Shown here one piece after another: positions 35,469 to 47,218 of a stretch of 53,264 bases of DNA (position 1 is its first letter; every line of letters begins with the position of its first letter). The notes beneath the pieces were generated by a model, which made no database searches, was not told where the DNA came from, and saw nothing but the letters and a program-made list of their open reading frames with translations. This DNA comes from Candidatus Eiseniibacteriota bacterium (GTDB taxonomy: Bacteria > Eisenbacteria > RBG-16-71-46), in the NCBI GenBank assembly GCA_016215625.1, contig JACRIW010000033.1:1-53264 (forward strand), given 5' to 3'. Both the position numbers and the translations under genes were made by a program.

Positions 35469-36956
35469 TCAGGCGCCTGCGCCGGCTGCGGCGAGCTCCC
35501 GCAGCCGGTGCAGGATCTTCACCATCGCCAGCGTGTCGAGCTTGCAGTACTCGAGCAGCGCCTCGCGGCGCGCCGAGCGTTCGAGCGGCGTCATGGTCTC
35601 CGGCGCGAACAGCAGCGTCGCGAGCACGTTCGCGGCGTCGTCGCCCTTCGCGACCTCGAGTCCCTCGTACGAGAACTCGGGCACGAGCGCGGGCAGGACG
35701 GCTTTGATCGAGAAGCTGCCGCCGAAGTCCGGGTGGTACACGTGGTCGCGCACGACGGGCAGCAGGTCGACCATGCGCGCGATCACGTCGCGCAGCTCGG
35801 CGGCGCGGAAGGGCACGGCCGCGGCGAGATGCTCGAGCGCGCGCTTCTCGAACGTCGAGTTGTACGCGACGACGCACGCCGCGCCACGGCAGGCCTCGAC
35901 CACGCGGGCGGCGACCTCGGCGCGCGGATCGCCCGGTCCTTCCGGCACCCATTCGTGGTGCGTGAGCGTGCCGTCTTCCGCTTCGACGTGGCAGCTGAAC
36001 TGCACGGGCACCTGCGTGTACGGCCCGCAGCCGTCCCACACCGGGATCGCGGGCATGACGGTCTCGAAGTCGAAGTAGGCGAGCGGCGCACGGAAGCGCT
36101 CGAGCGACCGCGCGAGCGCGCCCTCGACGATCATGCGCCCGGCCTGCACGGCGCGGCGCTGGCGGTCCGCGGTCGGGTTCTTCACCGAGCCGTCGGGCAG
36201 GTCGAAGATCGTGACCCAGCCCTGGTCGAGGTACTTCTGAGCGTTCGCGCTCTGGTAGTACAGCGTGCTCACGTGATGCTCCGGCACCTCCGCCCAGCAG
36301 CGCGACCGGAACGGACAGGCGTACGGCGCGTTGCAGTGCGGTCCGGTCTCGACCTCGGGCAGCGGGCCGGCGAGCACGGCGAGCTGCGTCTTCACTTCCG
36401 CCGCCACCGCGGGGAGCGACGCTTCGACGTCCGCGCTCACGTCCTCGCGCCGGAAGAGATTCGAGAGATCGGGGTAGCGGCACGCGGAGTTCAGCACCAT
36501 GACCTCGGCGCCGGTGACCGTCAGCCCCGCCGCGCGGAGCGCGTGCACCTGGATCGCGGCGTCGGGCACGTGCTGCGGCTTCACGCTCGTCGAGGACTTC
36601 ACTTCGACCAGGCGCCAGCCGTCGCCGTCGCGCTGCAGGATGTCCACCGCGACGAACACGCCGTCGGCGGACACAGAGGCTTCGTAGATCGCGGGCGTGT
36701 CCGTGGCGAGCGCGGCCTTCGTGGCCGCGAGCTTGCCCGCGAAATCGTCGTAGGGAAGATCGATCAGCGTGCCGCCGGGCACGTGATCGCGCGCGATCTC
36801 CCCGACGAGCGTGCCCGTGTCGAAGATCGCCTGCGTGCCCGCGTCGGGCACGAGCTCGGGGGCGTCCGGCTCGTGCGTGCGCCACCAAAGCTGGCGGTGG
36901 CACTGCAGGCCGGCGGTGAAGCGCGACTTCGAGAGCTGGTGCGGGCGTCGGGACAT
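35469..36956 (-). CDS. DUF2779 protein: Cas4-like Fe-S nuclease fused to DEDD exonuclease
   Basis: 495 residues. The N-terminal half is a PD-(D/E)XK nuclease with the acidic residue D105 (FVAVDILQ) and E118-x-K120 (LVEVKSS). One cysteine before it (C19) and three after (C208, C214, C220 in HCNAPYACPFRSRCW) form the 4Fe-4S arrangement of Cas4 and AddB. The C-terminal half is a DEDD-type 3'-5' exonuclease: D296-x-E298 in YFDFETV, VAYNSTFEKRALEHL, and a later Asp in YCKLDTLAM. DUF2779 is known as a family but its role is not. No CRISPR array or recombination partner lies nearby. The start ATG has no Shine-Dalgarno sequence and TAAGCT lies 7 bases upstream. Confidence 0.88.
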   Translation of the reverse strand: MSRRPHQLSKSRFTAGLQCHRQLWWRTHEPDAPELVPDAGTQAIFDTGTLVGEIARDHVPGGTLIDLPYDDFAGKLAATKAALATDTPAIYEASVSADGVFVAVDILQRDGDGWRLVEVKSSTSVKPQHVPDAAIQVHALRAAGLTVTGAEVMVLNSACRYPDLSNLFRREDVSADVEASLPAVAAEVKTQLAVLAGPLPEVETGPHCNAPYACPFRSRCWAEVPEHHVSTLYYQSANAQKYLDQGWVTIFDLPDGSVKNPTADRQRRAVQAGRMIVEGALARSLERFRAPLAYFDFETVMPAIPVWDGCGPYTQVPVQFSCHVEAEDGTLTHHEWVPEGPGDPRAEVAARVVEACRGAACVVAYNSTFEKRALEHLAAAVPFRAAELRDVIARMVDLLPVVRDHVYHPDFGGSFSIKAVLPALVPEFSYEGLEVAKGDDAANVLATLLFAPETMTPLERSARREALLEYCKLDTLAMVKILHRLRELAAAGAGA

Positions 36957-36963
36957 GCCGGGC

Positions 36964-36969
36964 AGCTTA
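36964..36969 (-). promoter_or_regulatory. Candidate -10 element of the DUF2779 gene (leaderless)
   Basis: On the minus strand, TAAGCT is followed by GCCCGGC and the ATG. The 7-base spacing is the classic distance for a leaderless transcript that begins at the start codon, and no Shine-Dalgarno site is present. Confidence 0.45.
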
Positions 36970-37102
36970 GCCGAAGTGGGGGACACCCGCGTTCGCCGCG
37001 GCGGCCGGTGCGCTGGTCGGCGCGCGCTTGTCCGCCCGAGGCGGGCGCTCCCATGGTGCGCGCAGTTCGACCCCGACCGGGTCCCATTCGAGGAGCGCTC
37101 CC

Positions 37103-38245
37103 ATGCCGCGCCGCACACTGCTTTCCGCCGCACTCGCCGCCGTCTTCGTGATCGCGGTGGCCACCGCCACCGCCGCCGTCGCCAAGGACGTCACGCTGCC
37201 GCCCTCCGGTGACAACCCGCACTCGACCGTCACGCAGTCCATGGGACTCGTGCAGCTGTCGGTGGACTACAACAGTCCCGACGTGCACGGCCCCGACGGC
37301 GCCGATCGCAAGGGACACATCTGGGGCGAGCTCGTGCCCTACGGCATGTCCGACCTGGGATACAACGACTGCAAGGAATGCCCGTGGCGCGGCGGCGCCA
37401 ACGAGAACACCGTGTTCACGACTTCGCACGACGTGAAGATCGAAGGGCAGGCGCTGCCCGCGGGCTCGTACGGCCTGCACTTCATTCCGGGCAAGGACGA
37501 GTGGACGGTGATCTTTTCCAAGGACTCGAAGGCCTGGGGCAGCTTCTGGTACGACCCGGCCAAGGACCAGCTGCGCGTGAAGGTGAAGCCCGAAGCGTGC
37601 GAATACCGCGAGTGGCTGACCTACGAGTTCGTCGAGCGCGGTCACGATCACGCGACGGTCGCGCTGGAGTGGGAGAACCTGCGCGTTCCGATCAAGGTCT
37701 CGGTGGACGACTGGGTCGGGATCTACGTGGCCAACCTGCGTGACGAGTTCCGCAACTCGCAGGCGTTCACGTGGCACACGTACGCCGACGCGGCGGAGTT
37801 CTGCCTGCAGCAGAACAAGTACGTCGCGGACGGGCTGACGTGGGCGACGAAGGCCGTGAACGACCCGTTCGCGGGCGTCGCCAACTTCCGCACGCTCTCG
37901 ATCCTCTCGCAGCTTCAGGCGCTGAACGGCAAGCCGGCGGAAGCCGCGGCGACGTTCGATCGCGCGATGGCCGCGGGCGACGCGACGGCGCCGCAGGTGC
38001 ATCAGTACGCGCGCTCGCTGATGCTCGCGGGCGACACCGCGGGGGCGAAGCGCATCTTCCTGGCCAACGCGAAGCGCTTCCCGAACCAGTGGCCGGTCAA
38101 CGTCGGGCTCGCGCGTGCCGCGGCGATCGACGGCAACAACGCGCAGGCGATTGCCTACGCGCGCAAGGCCATCGCGCAGGCGCCGGACGAGGGCAACAAG
38201 AAGAACCTCGAGAACCTCATCCAGCAGTGGTCGAAGAAGAAGTAG
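37103..38245 (+). CDS. Secreted DUF2911 protein with C-terminal TPR-like repeats
   Basis: 380 residues with a signal peptide (LLSAALAAVFVIAVATATAAVA). The first domain is DUF2911: QSMGLVQLSVDYNSPDV, HIWGELVPYG, ENTVFTTSHDVKIEGQALPAGSYGLHFIP, EWTVIFSK and YREWLTYEF. The C-terminal part holds helical repeats (YADAAEFCLQQNKYVADGLTWATKAV, AEAAATFDRAMAAGD, NAQAIAYARKAIAQAP) that look like TPRs. The family is common in Bacteroidetes-type bacteria and has no known function. ATG at 37103 follows CGAGGAG. A strong bidirectional terminator follows the stop. Confidence 0.9.
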   Translation: MPRRTLLSAALAAVFVIAVATATAAVAKDVTLPPSGDNPHSTVTQSMGLVQLSVDYNSPDVHGPDGADRKGHIWGELVPYGMSDLGYNDCKECPWRGGANENTVFTTSHDVKIEGQALPAGSYGLHFIPGKDEWTVIFSKDSKAWGSFWYDPAKDQLRVKVKPEACEYREWLTYEFVERGHDHATVALEWENLRVPIKVSVDDWVGIYVANLRDEFRNSQAFTWHTYADAAEFCLQQNKYVADGLTWATKAVNDPFAGVANFRTLSILSQLQALNGKPAEAAATFDRAMAAGDATAPQVHQYARSLMLAGDTAGAKRIFLANAKRFPNQWPVNVGLARAAAIDGNNAQAIAYARKAIAQAPDEGNKKNLENLIQQWSKKK

Positions 38246-38287
38246 CGGGCGTCGCGATCGCTCGATCGCCGCACGCACGAAACGACC

Positions 38288-38317
38288 CCGCGCCCGCCGA
38301 TGTCCCGGCGGGCGCGG
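38288..38317. terminator. Bidirectional terminator between convergent genes
   Basis: A perfect 12-bp stem (CCGCGCCCGCCG with CGGCGGGCGCGG) closes loop ATGTCC. It lies between the DUF2911 stop at 38245 and the minus-strand stop at 38348. Confidence 0.88.
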
Positions 38318-38347
38318 CGTGCGTCTGTTCGAATGTGTTTCGCGGCG

Positions 38348-40753
38348 TCAGCGCACGGCGACGATTCTCCGCGTGATCGTGCGGCCCTCCGCCTCGAAGC
38401 GCGCGAGGTAGAGCCCGGCGGGCAGTTCTCGGCCGGAAGCGTCGTGCAACTGCAGCGTGGCCGAGTGTGCGCCCGCCTCCATGACGCCTTCGGTGATCGT
38501 CGTCACGCGACGGCCGGCCGCGTCGTAGAGCGCGAGTTTCACTGGGCCGCGCGTCGTGAGCGAGAAGCGCAGCGTCGTCTTGCCGCGTGCCGGGTTCGGC
38601 CGCGGCGCGGAGAACTCGAGCGTCGCGGGCGCGCCCTCCGTGCCGAGCGTGCCCGACGGGATCAGCGTCGCGACAGGCGACTCGTTGCCGTGCACGTCCA
38701 CCGCGGTGACCTTGTACACGTACGGCGCGCCGGCGGCGTCGGCGGCGCCGGTGTCGGGCTGCGCGATCACGAGGTTCGCGGGCGACGGCGCGAACGCCAC
38801 GCTCGAGCCGCGGTAGACGCGATAGCCCGCGAGGTCGCCTTCGGCGTTCGGATTCCAGTGCAGACGCGTCGTTCCGGCCGCGTACTGGCCCGTGAGCGGC
38901 GCGGGCGTCGCGGGCCCGAGGTTGTCGACCGAGTAGCCGGAGTCGGGCTGGGAGAACCAGCGCGAAGCCGAGATGCTCGTGGACGAGCGCGCCTCGATCA
39001 TGAAGTACGTGCGCGGATTGCTGCCGCCGATCGAGTCGCTCGTGGTCGAGACCACGCGGCTGTACGAGTCGAGCGCTTCGGCCGCCTGCGTGCCGACGTA
39101 TTCCCACGCGGTCGCCACCGCCGCATTCGGCGTCACGAGCAGCGCGCCGGTCCCGGCCGCGACGTCGGAGTCCGTGGTCGTCGCGCGTCGCGCCGCAAGC
39201 CCCGCGATGGAGCCCGGCACGCTGCGGAACAAGCGGTACTCGAGCACGCCGTACGTGGGATCGGCGTCGAGGTACGACGCGTTCCACGAGACCTTCACCG
39301 CGCCGCCCTGGTCGTTCGGGACATCCTTCACCTTGGTGATCGTGGGCGCGGCGTCGCCGAGCTTGCCGTACTTGTCCACGCGCTGCGCGTAGATGTCCGA
39401 CCACGTGCTGGACCGGTGGTCGTACCACGTGACGACGAAGGCCTCGTCACCCAGTCCGGCCATGGACGTTCCCACCTGATGGTCGATCGCCGTCGAGACG
39501 GCGATGCCGCCGCTCGTCCAGTGATTGACGCCCGAGGAGTTGACGCGCTGCGCGTAGACGTCGGCCGCACCATCGCGATAGTCGGACCACATCAGTGCGG
39601 CCCCACCGCCTCCGTCGGGGAGGATCGCCTTCGTGTACTGGGATCCGGTCGTCGTGCAGATCGACACGCCGTTTGCGGTCCAGGGAATGCCGCCCGCCGC
39701 CGTGAAACGAGCCGCGTACAGGTCGCCGTTGATGTCCGTGCGGAAGTCGCGCCAGTAGACGATCGCTCCGCCCGATCCGTCGCTCGTCGCGAGCGGCGTC
39801 GTCTGGTCGCCCGTCGCGGTGCAGAGCTCGCGCGCCGAAGTGAGCCAACTGCCGCCCGAGTTCATGATCTCGGCGTAGATGTCCGCATTGCCGTTCCGGT
39901 AGTCGACCCAGATCACCGTCACACCGACGTTCTGGTTGGGCACGAGCTGCGGCGCGGCCTGCGCCAGCGTGGCGCTGCAGATTGCCGCCCCGTTCGCTCC
40001 CCAGTTGGCGGTGCCGTTCGCGAGAACATGCTGGCCGTAGATGTCGTTGTTGTTCGTGCCGTAGTTGCGAGCGTCGGTCCAGGCGTAATAGGCGCCCGCC
40101 GCGCCATCCGAACACATGACCAGTTCGGTCTGGGAGTCGGTCGTCGTGCACACTGCGAGGCCGTTGGCGCCCCACTGCGCCACGCCGGCGGAGGAAATGC
40201 GCTGTGTGTAGATGTCGTTGTTCAGCGCGCGATAATCCTGCCAGCCGATGATGGCGCCTCCCGCCCCGTCGGAGGCCACGCTGACCGAACTCTGGGAGTT
40301 GGCAGCCGTGCAGATCGCGACACCATTCGCGGTCCACTGGGGCGTGCCCGACGAGTTGATGCGTTGCGCATACACGTCGGAGTTCCCGCTGCGCACGTCT
40401 TCCCAGACGACGATCGCACCGCCGGTCCCGTCGGGTACGAGCTCGGGCAGTGACTGGTTGCCGCTGGCGCTGCAGACGACGACGCCGTTCGCGGTCCACT
40501 GGGCCACACCCTGCGCGTTGATGCGTTGCGCATAGATGTCGGACGTTCCAGAGCGGACATCCGTCCAGGCCATGAGGACCCCACCGAATCCGTCGGGAAC
40601 GACGAACGGGTCCCACTGGAAGTTCGTCGACGTGCACACGGCGAGTCCGCCGGTGCCGGGGTCGCGGGGCCAGTCGGCGCCGGCGAGCGCGGGAATCAGG
40701 ACGAGCGCGAGCGCCGCCACGGCGGCGCGAACGAAATGAAGACGCGACATCAT
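38348..40753 (-). CDS. Secreted eight-repeat propeller protein with Fn3 and FlgD-like C-terminus
   Basis: 801 residues with a signal peptide (AAVAALALVLIPALAGA). Residues 34-466 are eight tandem repeats of 52-57 residues, each with the core W-x-D-x-R then D-[IV]-Y-[AGT]. A cysteine sits at the same position in seven of the eight repeats (Ser in the last). The C-terminal half has Fn3-like modules (VKVSWNASYLDADPTYGVLEY, TRLHWNPNAEGDLAGYRVYRG) and ends in a FlgD-like domain (APRPNPARGKTTLRFSL to GLYLARFEAEG, ending RRIVAVR). It is probably a cell-surface or secreted binding protein. The start is ATG 40753 or 40750; GAGGATCCTC lies just upstream. Confidence 0.88.
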   Translation of the reverse strand: MMSRLHFVRAAVAALALVLIPALAGADWPRDPGTGGLAVCTSTNFQWDPFVVPDGFGGVLMAWTDVRSGTSDIYAQRINAQGVAQWTANGVVVCSASGNQSLPELVPDGTGGAIVVWEDVRSGNSDVYAQRINSSGTPQWTANGVAICTAANSQSSVSVASDGAGGAIIGWQDYRALNNDIYTQRISSAGVAQWGANGLAVCTTTDSQTELVMCSDGAAGAYYAWTDARNYGTNNNDIYGQHVLANGTANWGANGAAICSATLAQAAPQLVPNQNVGVTVIWVDYRNGNADIYAEIMNSGGSWLTSARELCTATGDQTTPLATSDGSGGAIVYWRDFRTDINGDLYAARFTAAGGIPWTANGVSICTTTGSQYTKAILPDGGGGAALMWSDYRDGAADVYAQRVNSSGVNHWTSGGIAVSTAIDHQVGTSMAGLGDEAFVVTWYDHRSSTWSDIYAQRVDKYGKLGDAAPTITKVKDVPNDQGGAVKVSWNASYLDADPTYGVLEYRLFRSVPGSIAGLAARRATTTDSDVAAGTGALLVTPNAAVATAWEYVGTQAAEALDSYSRVVSTTSDSIGGSNPRTYFMIEARSSTSISASRWFSQPDSGYSVDNLGPATPAPLTGQYAAGTTRLHWNPNAEGDLAGYRVYRGSSVAFAPSPANLVIAQPDTGAADAAGAPYVYKVTAVDVHGNESPVATLIPSGTLGTEGAPATLEFSAPRPNPARGKTTLRFSLTTRGPVKLALYDAAGRRVTTITEGVMEAGAHSATLQLHDASGRELPAGLYLARFEAEGRTITRRIVAVR
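39356..40654 (-). repeat. Eight coding tandem repeats of about 160 bp
   Basis: These encode residues 34-466 of the secreted protein. Neighbouring units still share near-identical DNA, for example GTTGATGCGTTGCGCATA appears at about 40358 and 40517, which points to fairly recent duplication or gene conversion. The units are diverged enough in other parts to be read as an in-frame propeller, not as a satellite. Confidence 0.85.
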
Positions 40754-40950
40754 GAGGATCCTCGGCGAATGGGTCGAGCGATGCGGTCGGTCGTATGCCG
40801 TGTATTCGCGAGGATGGACGGTGACGAGTCTAGCGAAGGGCGGCCGCGGCGCAGCAACGAATCTCGCCCGATGGCGCTCCCTGCGCGAAATTTCCCATGC
40901 CGTGCGTGTGGGGACGCGCGAGTTTCGGTGGACGCGACAGGAGCGACGGC

Positions 40951-40976
40951 GCGCCCACCGGTGCTCCGGCGGGCGC
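40951..40976 (-). terminator. Terminator of the efflux operon
   Basis: GCGCCC-A-CCGG and CCGG-C-GGGCGC form an 11-bp stem with one mismatch and loop TGCT, 41 bases downstream of the minus-strand stop at 41018. The rest of 40754-41017 contains no gene that I can support. Confidence 0.62.
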
Positions 40977-41017
40977 GGCAGGTCACGTGTTCACACGGGC
41001 GCGCGGGCCCGCGCGGT

Positions 41018-41206
41018 TCACCCCTTCAGCCCCGCGCCCTTCAGGATCGCCATCATCGGGCACCACTTCGTGAACGCGCTCTGGAACAGGTTGAGCCCGA
41101 CGAACGCGGTGAACGCGAAGAACCAGGGATTCACGAAGTAGCCGAGTGCCACGGACGCCATCACGAAGAAACCGGCGATCGCACGAAGGGCCTCGTTCAT
41201 GGTCAT
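41018..41206 (-). CDS. DUF2892 (YgaP-like) small membrane protein
   Basis: A 62-residue protein with two hydrophobic segments: AIAGFFVMASVALGYFVNPWF and AFTAFVGLNLFQSAF, then TKWCPMMAILKGAG, which includes the C-P-M pattern of the DUF2892/YgaP_TM family. In other proteins this domain follows a rhodanese domain; here it stands alone. It lies 25 bases downstream of the PII-like gene and is the last gene of the efflux operon. ATG at 41206 has AAGGAG (about 41216-41221) at the correct spacing. The role is unknown. Confidence 0.85.
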   Translation of the reverse strand: MTMNEALRAIAGFFVMASVALGYFVNPWFFAFTAFVGLNLFQSAFTKWCPMMAILKGAGLKG

Positions 41207-41231
41207 GACTGCGAACTCCTTGCGTGAGGGT

Positions 41232-41518
41232 CTACGCCGATCGTTCGACCGGCATGAGGAACAACTTGGACATGTGGTCGCCGACCGTCTCGCGGCGGCG
41301 GGCGAGTTCTTCGAACAGCGCCGTCGCCGGCGCGTCCTCGTCGATGATCATCACGAGCGCGAGCGCGCCGGGATGCACGCGGTCACCGGTGTGCACGCCG
41401 GTCTTGCCGGCGCCTTCTTCCACGGGCAGCACGGTGTAGCCGGGCGCGTTCAGCTCCTCGAGGCACTTGCGGACGGCGTCGAGCCGGTTGGCGTCGGCGT
41501 ACATCATGATCAGCTTCA

Positions 41519-41519
<1 letters not shown>
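41232..41519 (-). CDS. PII-like signalling protein linked to RND efflux
   Basis: A 95-residue ferredoxin-fold protein resembling PII: MKLIMMYADANRLDAVRKCLEELNA as the first beta-alpha unit, a loop YTVLPVEEGAGKTGVHTGDRVHPG, and ALVMIIDEDAPATALFEELARRRE as the second unit. The T-loop has no tyrosine for uridylylation. From memory, a PII subgroup (PII-NG) is encoded beside RND efflux genes and this fits. The ATG at 41519 overlaps the stop of the RND gene (ATGA), so it is made in a fixed ratio to the pump. It may sense a small ligand and control the pump or its expression. Confidence 0.8.
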
Positions 41520-44694
<3,175 letters not shown>

Positions 44695-44698
<4 letters not shown>

Positions 44699-45795
44699 GA
44701 CGCCACCTTCACCTTGCGGCCGTCCGCGAGGCCCTTCGGGTCCACGATCACCGCGTCGTCGGAGGCGAGCCCGGCGAGCACTTCGACCGTGCCGCCGTTC
44801 GTACGGCCGACGCGCAGCCAGCGCAGCCGGGCGACGTCGCCTTCCGCGACGAACACTCCGGTCAGGCCGCCGCGCGTCACCAGCGCGCCGACCGGCACGC
44901 GCAGCGCAAGGGGCACCGCGGCGCCGGAAGCGCCTGAGTCTCCCGAAAGCCTCACGCGCGCGAACGCGCCGGCTTCGAGCGCCGCGCCGCTCGCGGGGCG
45001 GAAGCGCGCCACTCGAGAACGCGTGTTCGCGTCCGTCATGCCGTCCACGCGCACGAGCGTGGCGGCCGACCAGTCGCCGTCGCCGATCTGGTACTCGGCC
45101 CGCGCGGCGCCGGAGGCGCCGGCCGACTGCAGACGCGAAAGCTCCGACTCCGGCACGCTCGCCGTGATCTCGCCGACGTCGCTCGAACGAATGTCCATGA
45201 GCGGCATGCCCGGGCCCACGGTCACGCCGACGTCGGCGTGGCGGCGCACGACGACGCCGTCGAACGGCGCCTCGAGCGTCGCGCCGGACTGCAGCCCATC
45301 CACCTGCGCCTTCGCCTGCGCCCACGCGGCTTCGGCGCCGCGGCGCTCGGCCTGCGCGCCCTCCAACTCGCGCAGCGCGGCGACGCGGTTGGCGTAAAGC
45401 GAGTCCATGCGCGCTTCCTGCCTGCGCGCCATGTCGCGCGCGACCGTCGCGGCGGCGAGGCCGGCGCGGGCGCCGTCCAACTGCGCGCGCGTCTCGGGCG
45501 CGTCGAAGGTCGCGAGCGTCTGCCCGCGCCGGAAGCGGTCGCCCTCGCGCAGCGGCAGCGACGTGAGCCGCGCGCCGAGCCGCGCGGTGAGCGTGACCTC
45601 TTCGCGCGCCGTCACGCGCGCCGGCAGCACCAGCGCGTCGGGGGAACCGGACGTCGCGCGAAGGACGGTCACGTTCACGGCGGGGCCGAGATCGCGCTCG
45701 GCGGTTTCGTGCGAGGCGCCACCGCCGCATGAGGCGAGCGTGATCGCGGAAACGGTCGCGAGCGCAACGAACCGGAGGTTCGTCATGATGTTCAT
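44695..45795 (-). CDS. RND efflux periplasmic adaptor (membrane fusion lipoprotein)
   Basis: 366 residues with lipobox LASC (Cys23). Domain order is typical of AcrA/MexA: a lipoyl half-motif (ARLGARLTSLPLREGDRFRRGQTLATFD), a coiled-coil hairpin of about 70 residues (ETRAQLDGARAGLAAATVARDMARRQ to QAKAQVDGL), the second lipoyl half (LEAPFDGVVVRRHADVGVTVGPG), then beta-barrel and membrane-proximal domains. It bridges the RND pump to TolC. ATG at 45795 overlaps the stop of the tolC-like gene, and its stop overlaps the RND start. Confidence 0.93.
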
Positions 45796-47150
45796 TTCAA
45801 GTCTCCCATGGCGTGCAGCAGCCGGTAGTGCGCCAGGATCACGGCGCCGGACGCTTCGACTTCGGAGGAACGCGCGAGCGACGCCTCGGCGTCGGCCGCG
45901 AGCAGTTCGGAAAGCGGCAGCAGGCCCGCGTGGTAGCGCAGCGACGACAGCCGCAGCGCGTCCTCGGCCGCGGCGCGGCCGGCGCGCGCGGCGTCGGCGC
46001 GCTCACGCGCGACCGCGTCTTCGGTGCGCGCGGCGGCGAGACCCGTCGCCATGTCGCGCTCGAGCGCTTCGGCGGTGGCACGCGCCTGCGTCGCCTTGGC
46101 GCGGGCGGCGCGCCATTCGTTGAAGCGCTGCGCGCCGTCGAACAGCGGCAGCTCGGCCATCACCGCGACCATCCAGCGGCGCTCGTAGTCGCCACCCGAC
46201 CACGGCTTGTAGTTCGAGACCGAGAGGCGCGAGTTCAGGCTCGGCAGCAGCCGCAGTCCGGTCGTGACGGCTTCGGAGCCCGTGGCCTTCGCGGCCTCAC
46301 GCGCGGCCGTCAGTTCCGCGCGCGATGCGCCTGCGCGCTCGGGAACCGGCGCGAACGCGTCCGGCGCCGGGACGACGAGGTCGTCCGCGCTCACGTCCGC
46401 CTTCACGATCTTCGCGAGGTGCGCGACCGCCACGGCCAGCCCACGCCGCGCGCCGATCGCGGCCACCCGCGCCTGCGCCTGCCGCGCCGCGGCCCGTAGT
46501 GTGTCGAGTTCGGGCACCTGGCCCATGCGCCAGCGCTCGACCGCCGCCGCGCGCATCGCCGTCGCGGCCGCGAACGACTGCTCGGCCGCCTTCGCGCCCT
46601 CGCGCGCCTGCAGCGCCTGCACGTAGGACTCGACCACGGCGATCAATCGCGTCGCGACCTGCGCCTGCTCCATGGCCGTCGCCGCCTTGCGGTAGTGCGA
46701 CGACACGAACGGCGCGGTCAGCTCGCGTCCGCCGTTGAAGAGCGGCTGGTCGAGCGTGAGGTTGTACTGGATCGCGCTCTGCGCGTCGGGCTGGTTGAGC
46801 GACGGGATGGCGAAATCCGCCATGCCGAAGCGCCCCTGCCAGAGCTTCTGCGAGAACAGCACCGCGGGGTCGTCGGTGCGCGTGAAACCGGACGAAGCGG
46901 TCAGGTGCGGCGAGAGCATCGCCCACATCTGGCTCGCCTGCGCGCGGCCGAGGTCGCCGCCCGCACGGGCGGCGGTGAAGCTGGGGTCCACCTGCCGGGC
47001 GCGGTCGAGGACGCGGTCGAGCGTCCACGGTTCCGCGCCGGAGGGCGCCGGGGCCGCGAGCAGGGAGGCGGCGCATAGAGCGATGGCCGCCGCCTTTGCT
47101 ACCATGCCGCCCCGCGGACGGGGATTCCGGATCGGAAGGGTGTGGTTCAT
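45792..47150 (-). CDS. TolC-family outer-membrane efflux channel
   Basis: A 452-residue protein with a signal peptide (KAAAIALCAASLLAAPAPSGA), a duplicated alpha-helical barrel pattern (WTLDRVLDRARQVDPSFTAARAGG and, in the second half, TAAREAAKATGSEAVTTG) and beta-strand pairs near QYNLTLDQPLFNGGRE and VAVMAELPLFDGAQRF, as in TolC/OprM. It forms the exit duct of the tripartite pump. The start is uncertain: ATG 47150 gives a natural-looking N-terminus, ATG 47177 would add nine residues, and ATG 47105 would still keep the signal peptide; none has a good Shine-Dalgarno. It is the first gene of the efflux operon and is divergent from the sigma factor. Confidence 0.92.
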   Translation of the reverse strand: MNHTLPIRNPRPRGGMVAKAAAIALCAASLLAAPAPSGAEPWTLDRVLDRARQVDPSFTAARAGGDLGRAQASQMWAMLSPHLTASSGFTRTDDPAVLFSQKLWQGRFGMADFAIPSLNQPDAQSAIQYNLTLDQPLFNGGRELTAPFVSSHYRKAATAMEQAQVATRLIAVVESYVQALQAREGAKAAEQSFAAATAMRAAAVERWRMGQVPELDTLRAAARQAQARVAAIGARRGLAVAVAHLAKIVKADVSADDLVVPAPDAFAPVPERAGASRAELTAAREAAKATGSEAVTTGLRLLPSLNSRLSVSNYKPWSGGDYERRWMVAVMAELPLFDGAQRFNEWRAARAKATQARATAEALERDMATGLAAARTEDAVARERADAARAGRAAAEDALRLSSLRYHAGLLPLSELLAADAEASLARSSEVEASGAVILAHYRLLHAMGDLK

Positions 47151-47218
47151 GGGGTTCCGTCGGTGGAAGAAGTCCATCGTGTTGTGGTGAACGGGATTCG
47201 TGGCGTGGGAGCGTGCAA

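Noticed and set aside
35469..36956. The Cas4-like nuclease as part of a CRISPR-Cas or defence island
   Set aside because: There is no array, cas1, cas2 or other defence gene; the neighbours are secreted proteins with their own promoters.
39356..40654. Regular repeats as a possible CRISPR array or satellite
   Set aside because: The unit is about 160 bp, lies in an open frame with a signal peptide, and encodes propeller blades.
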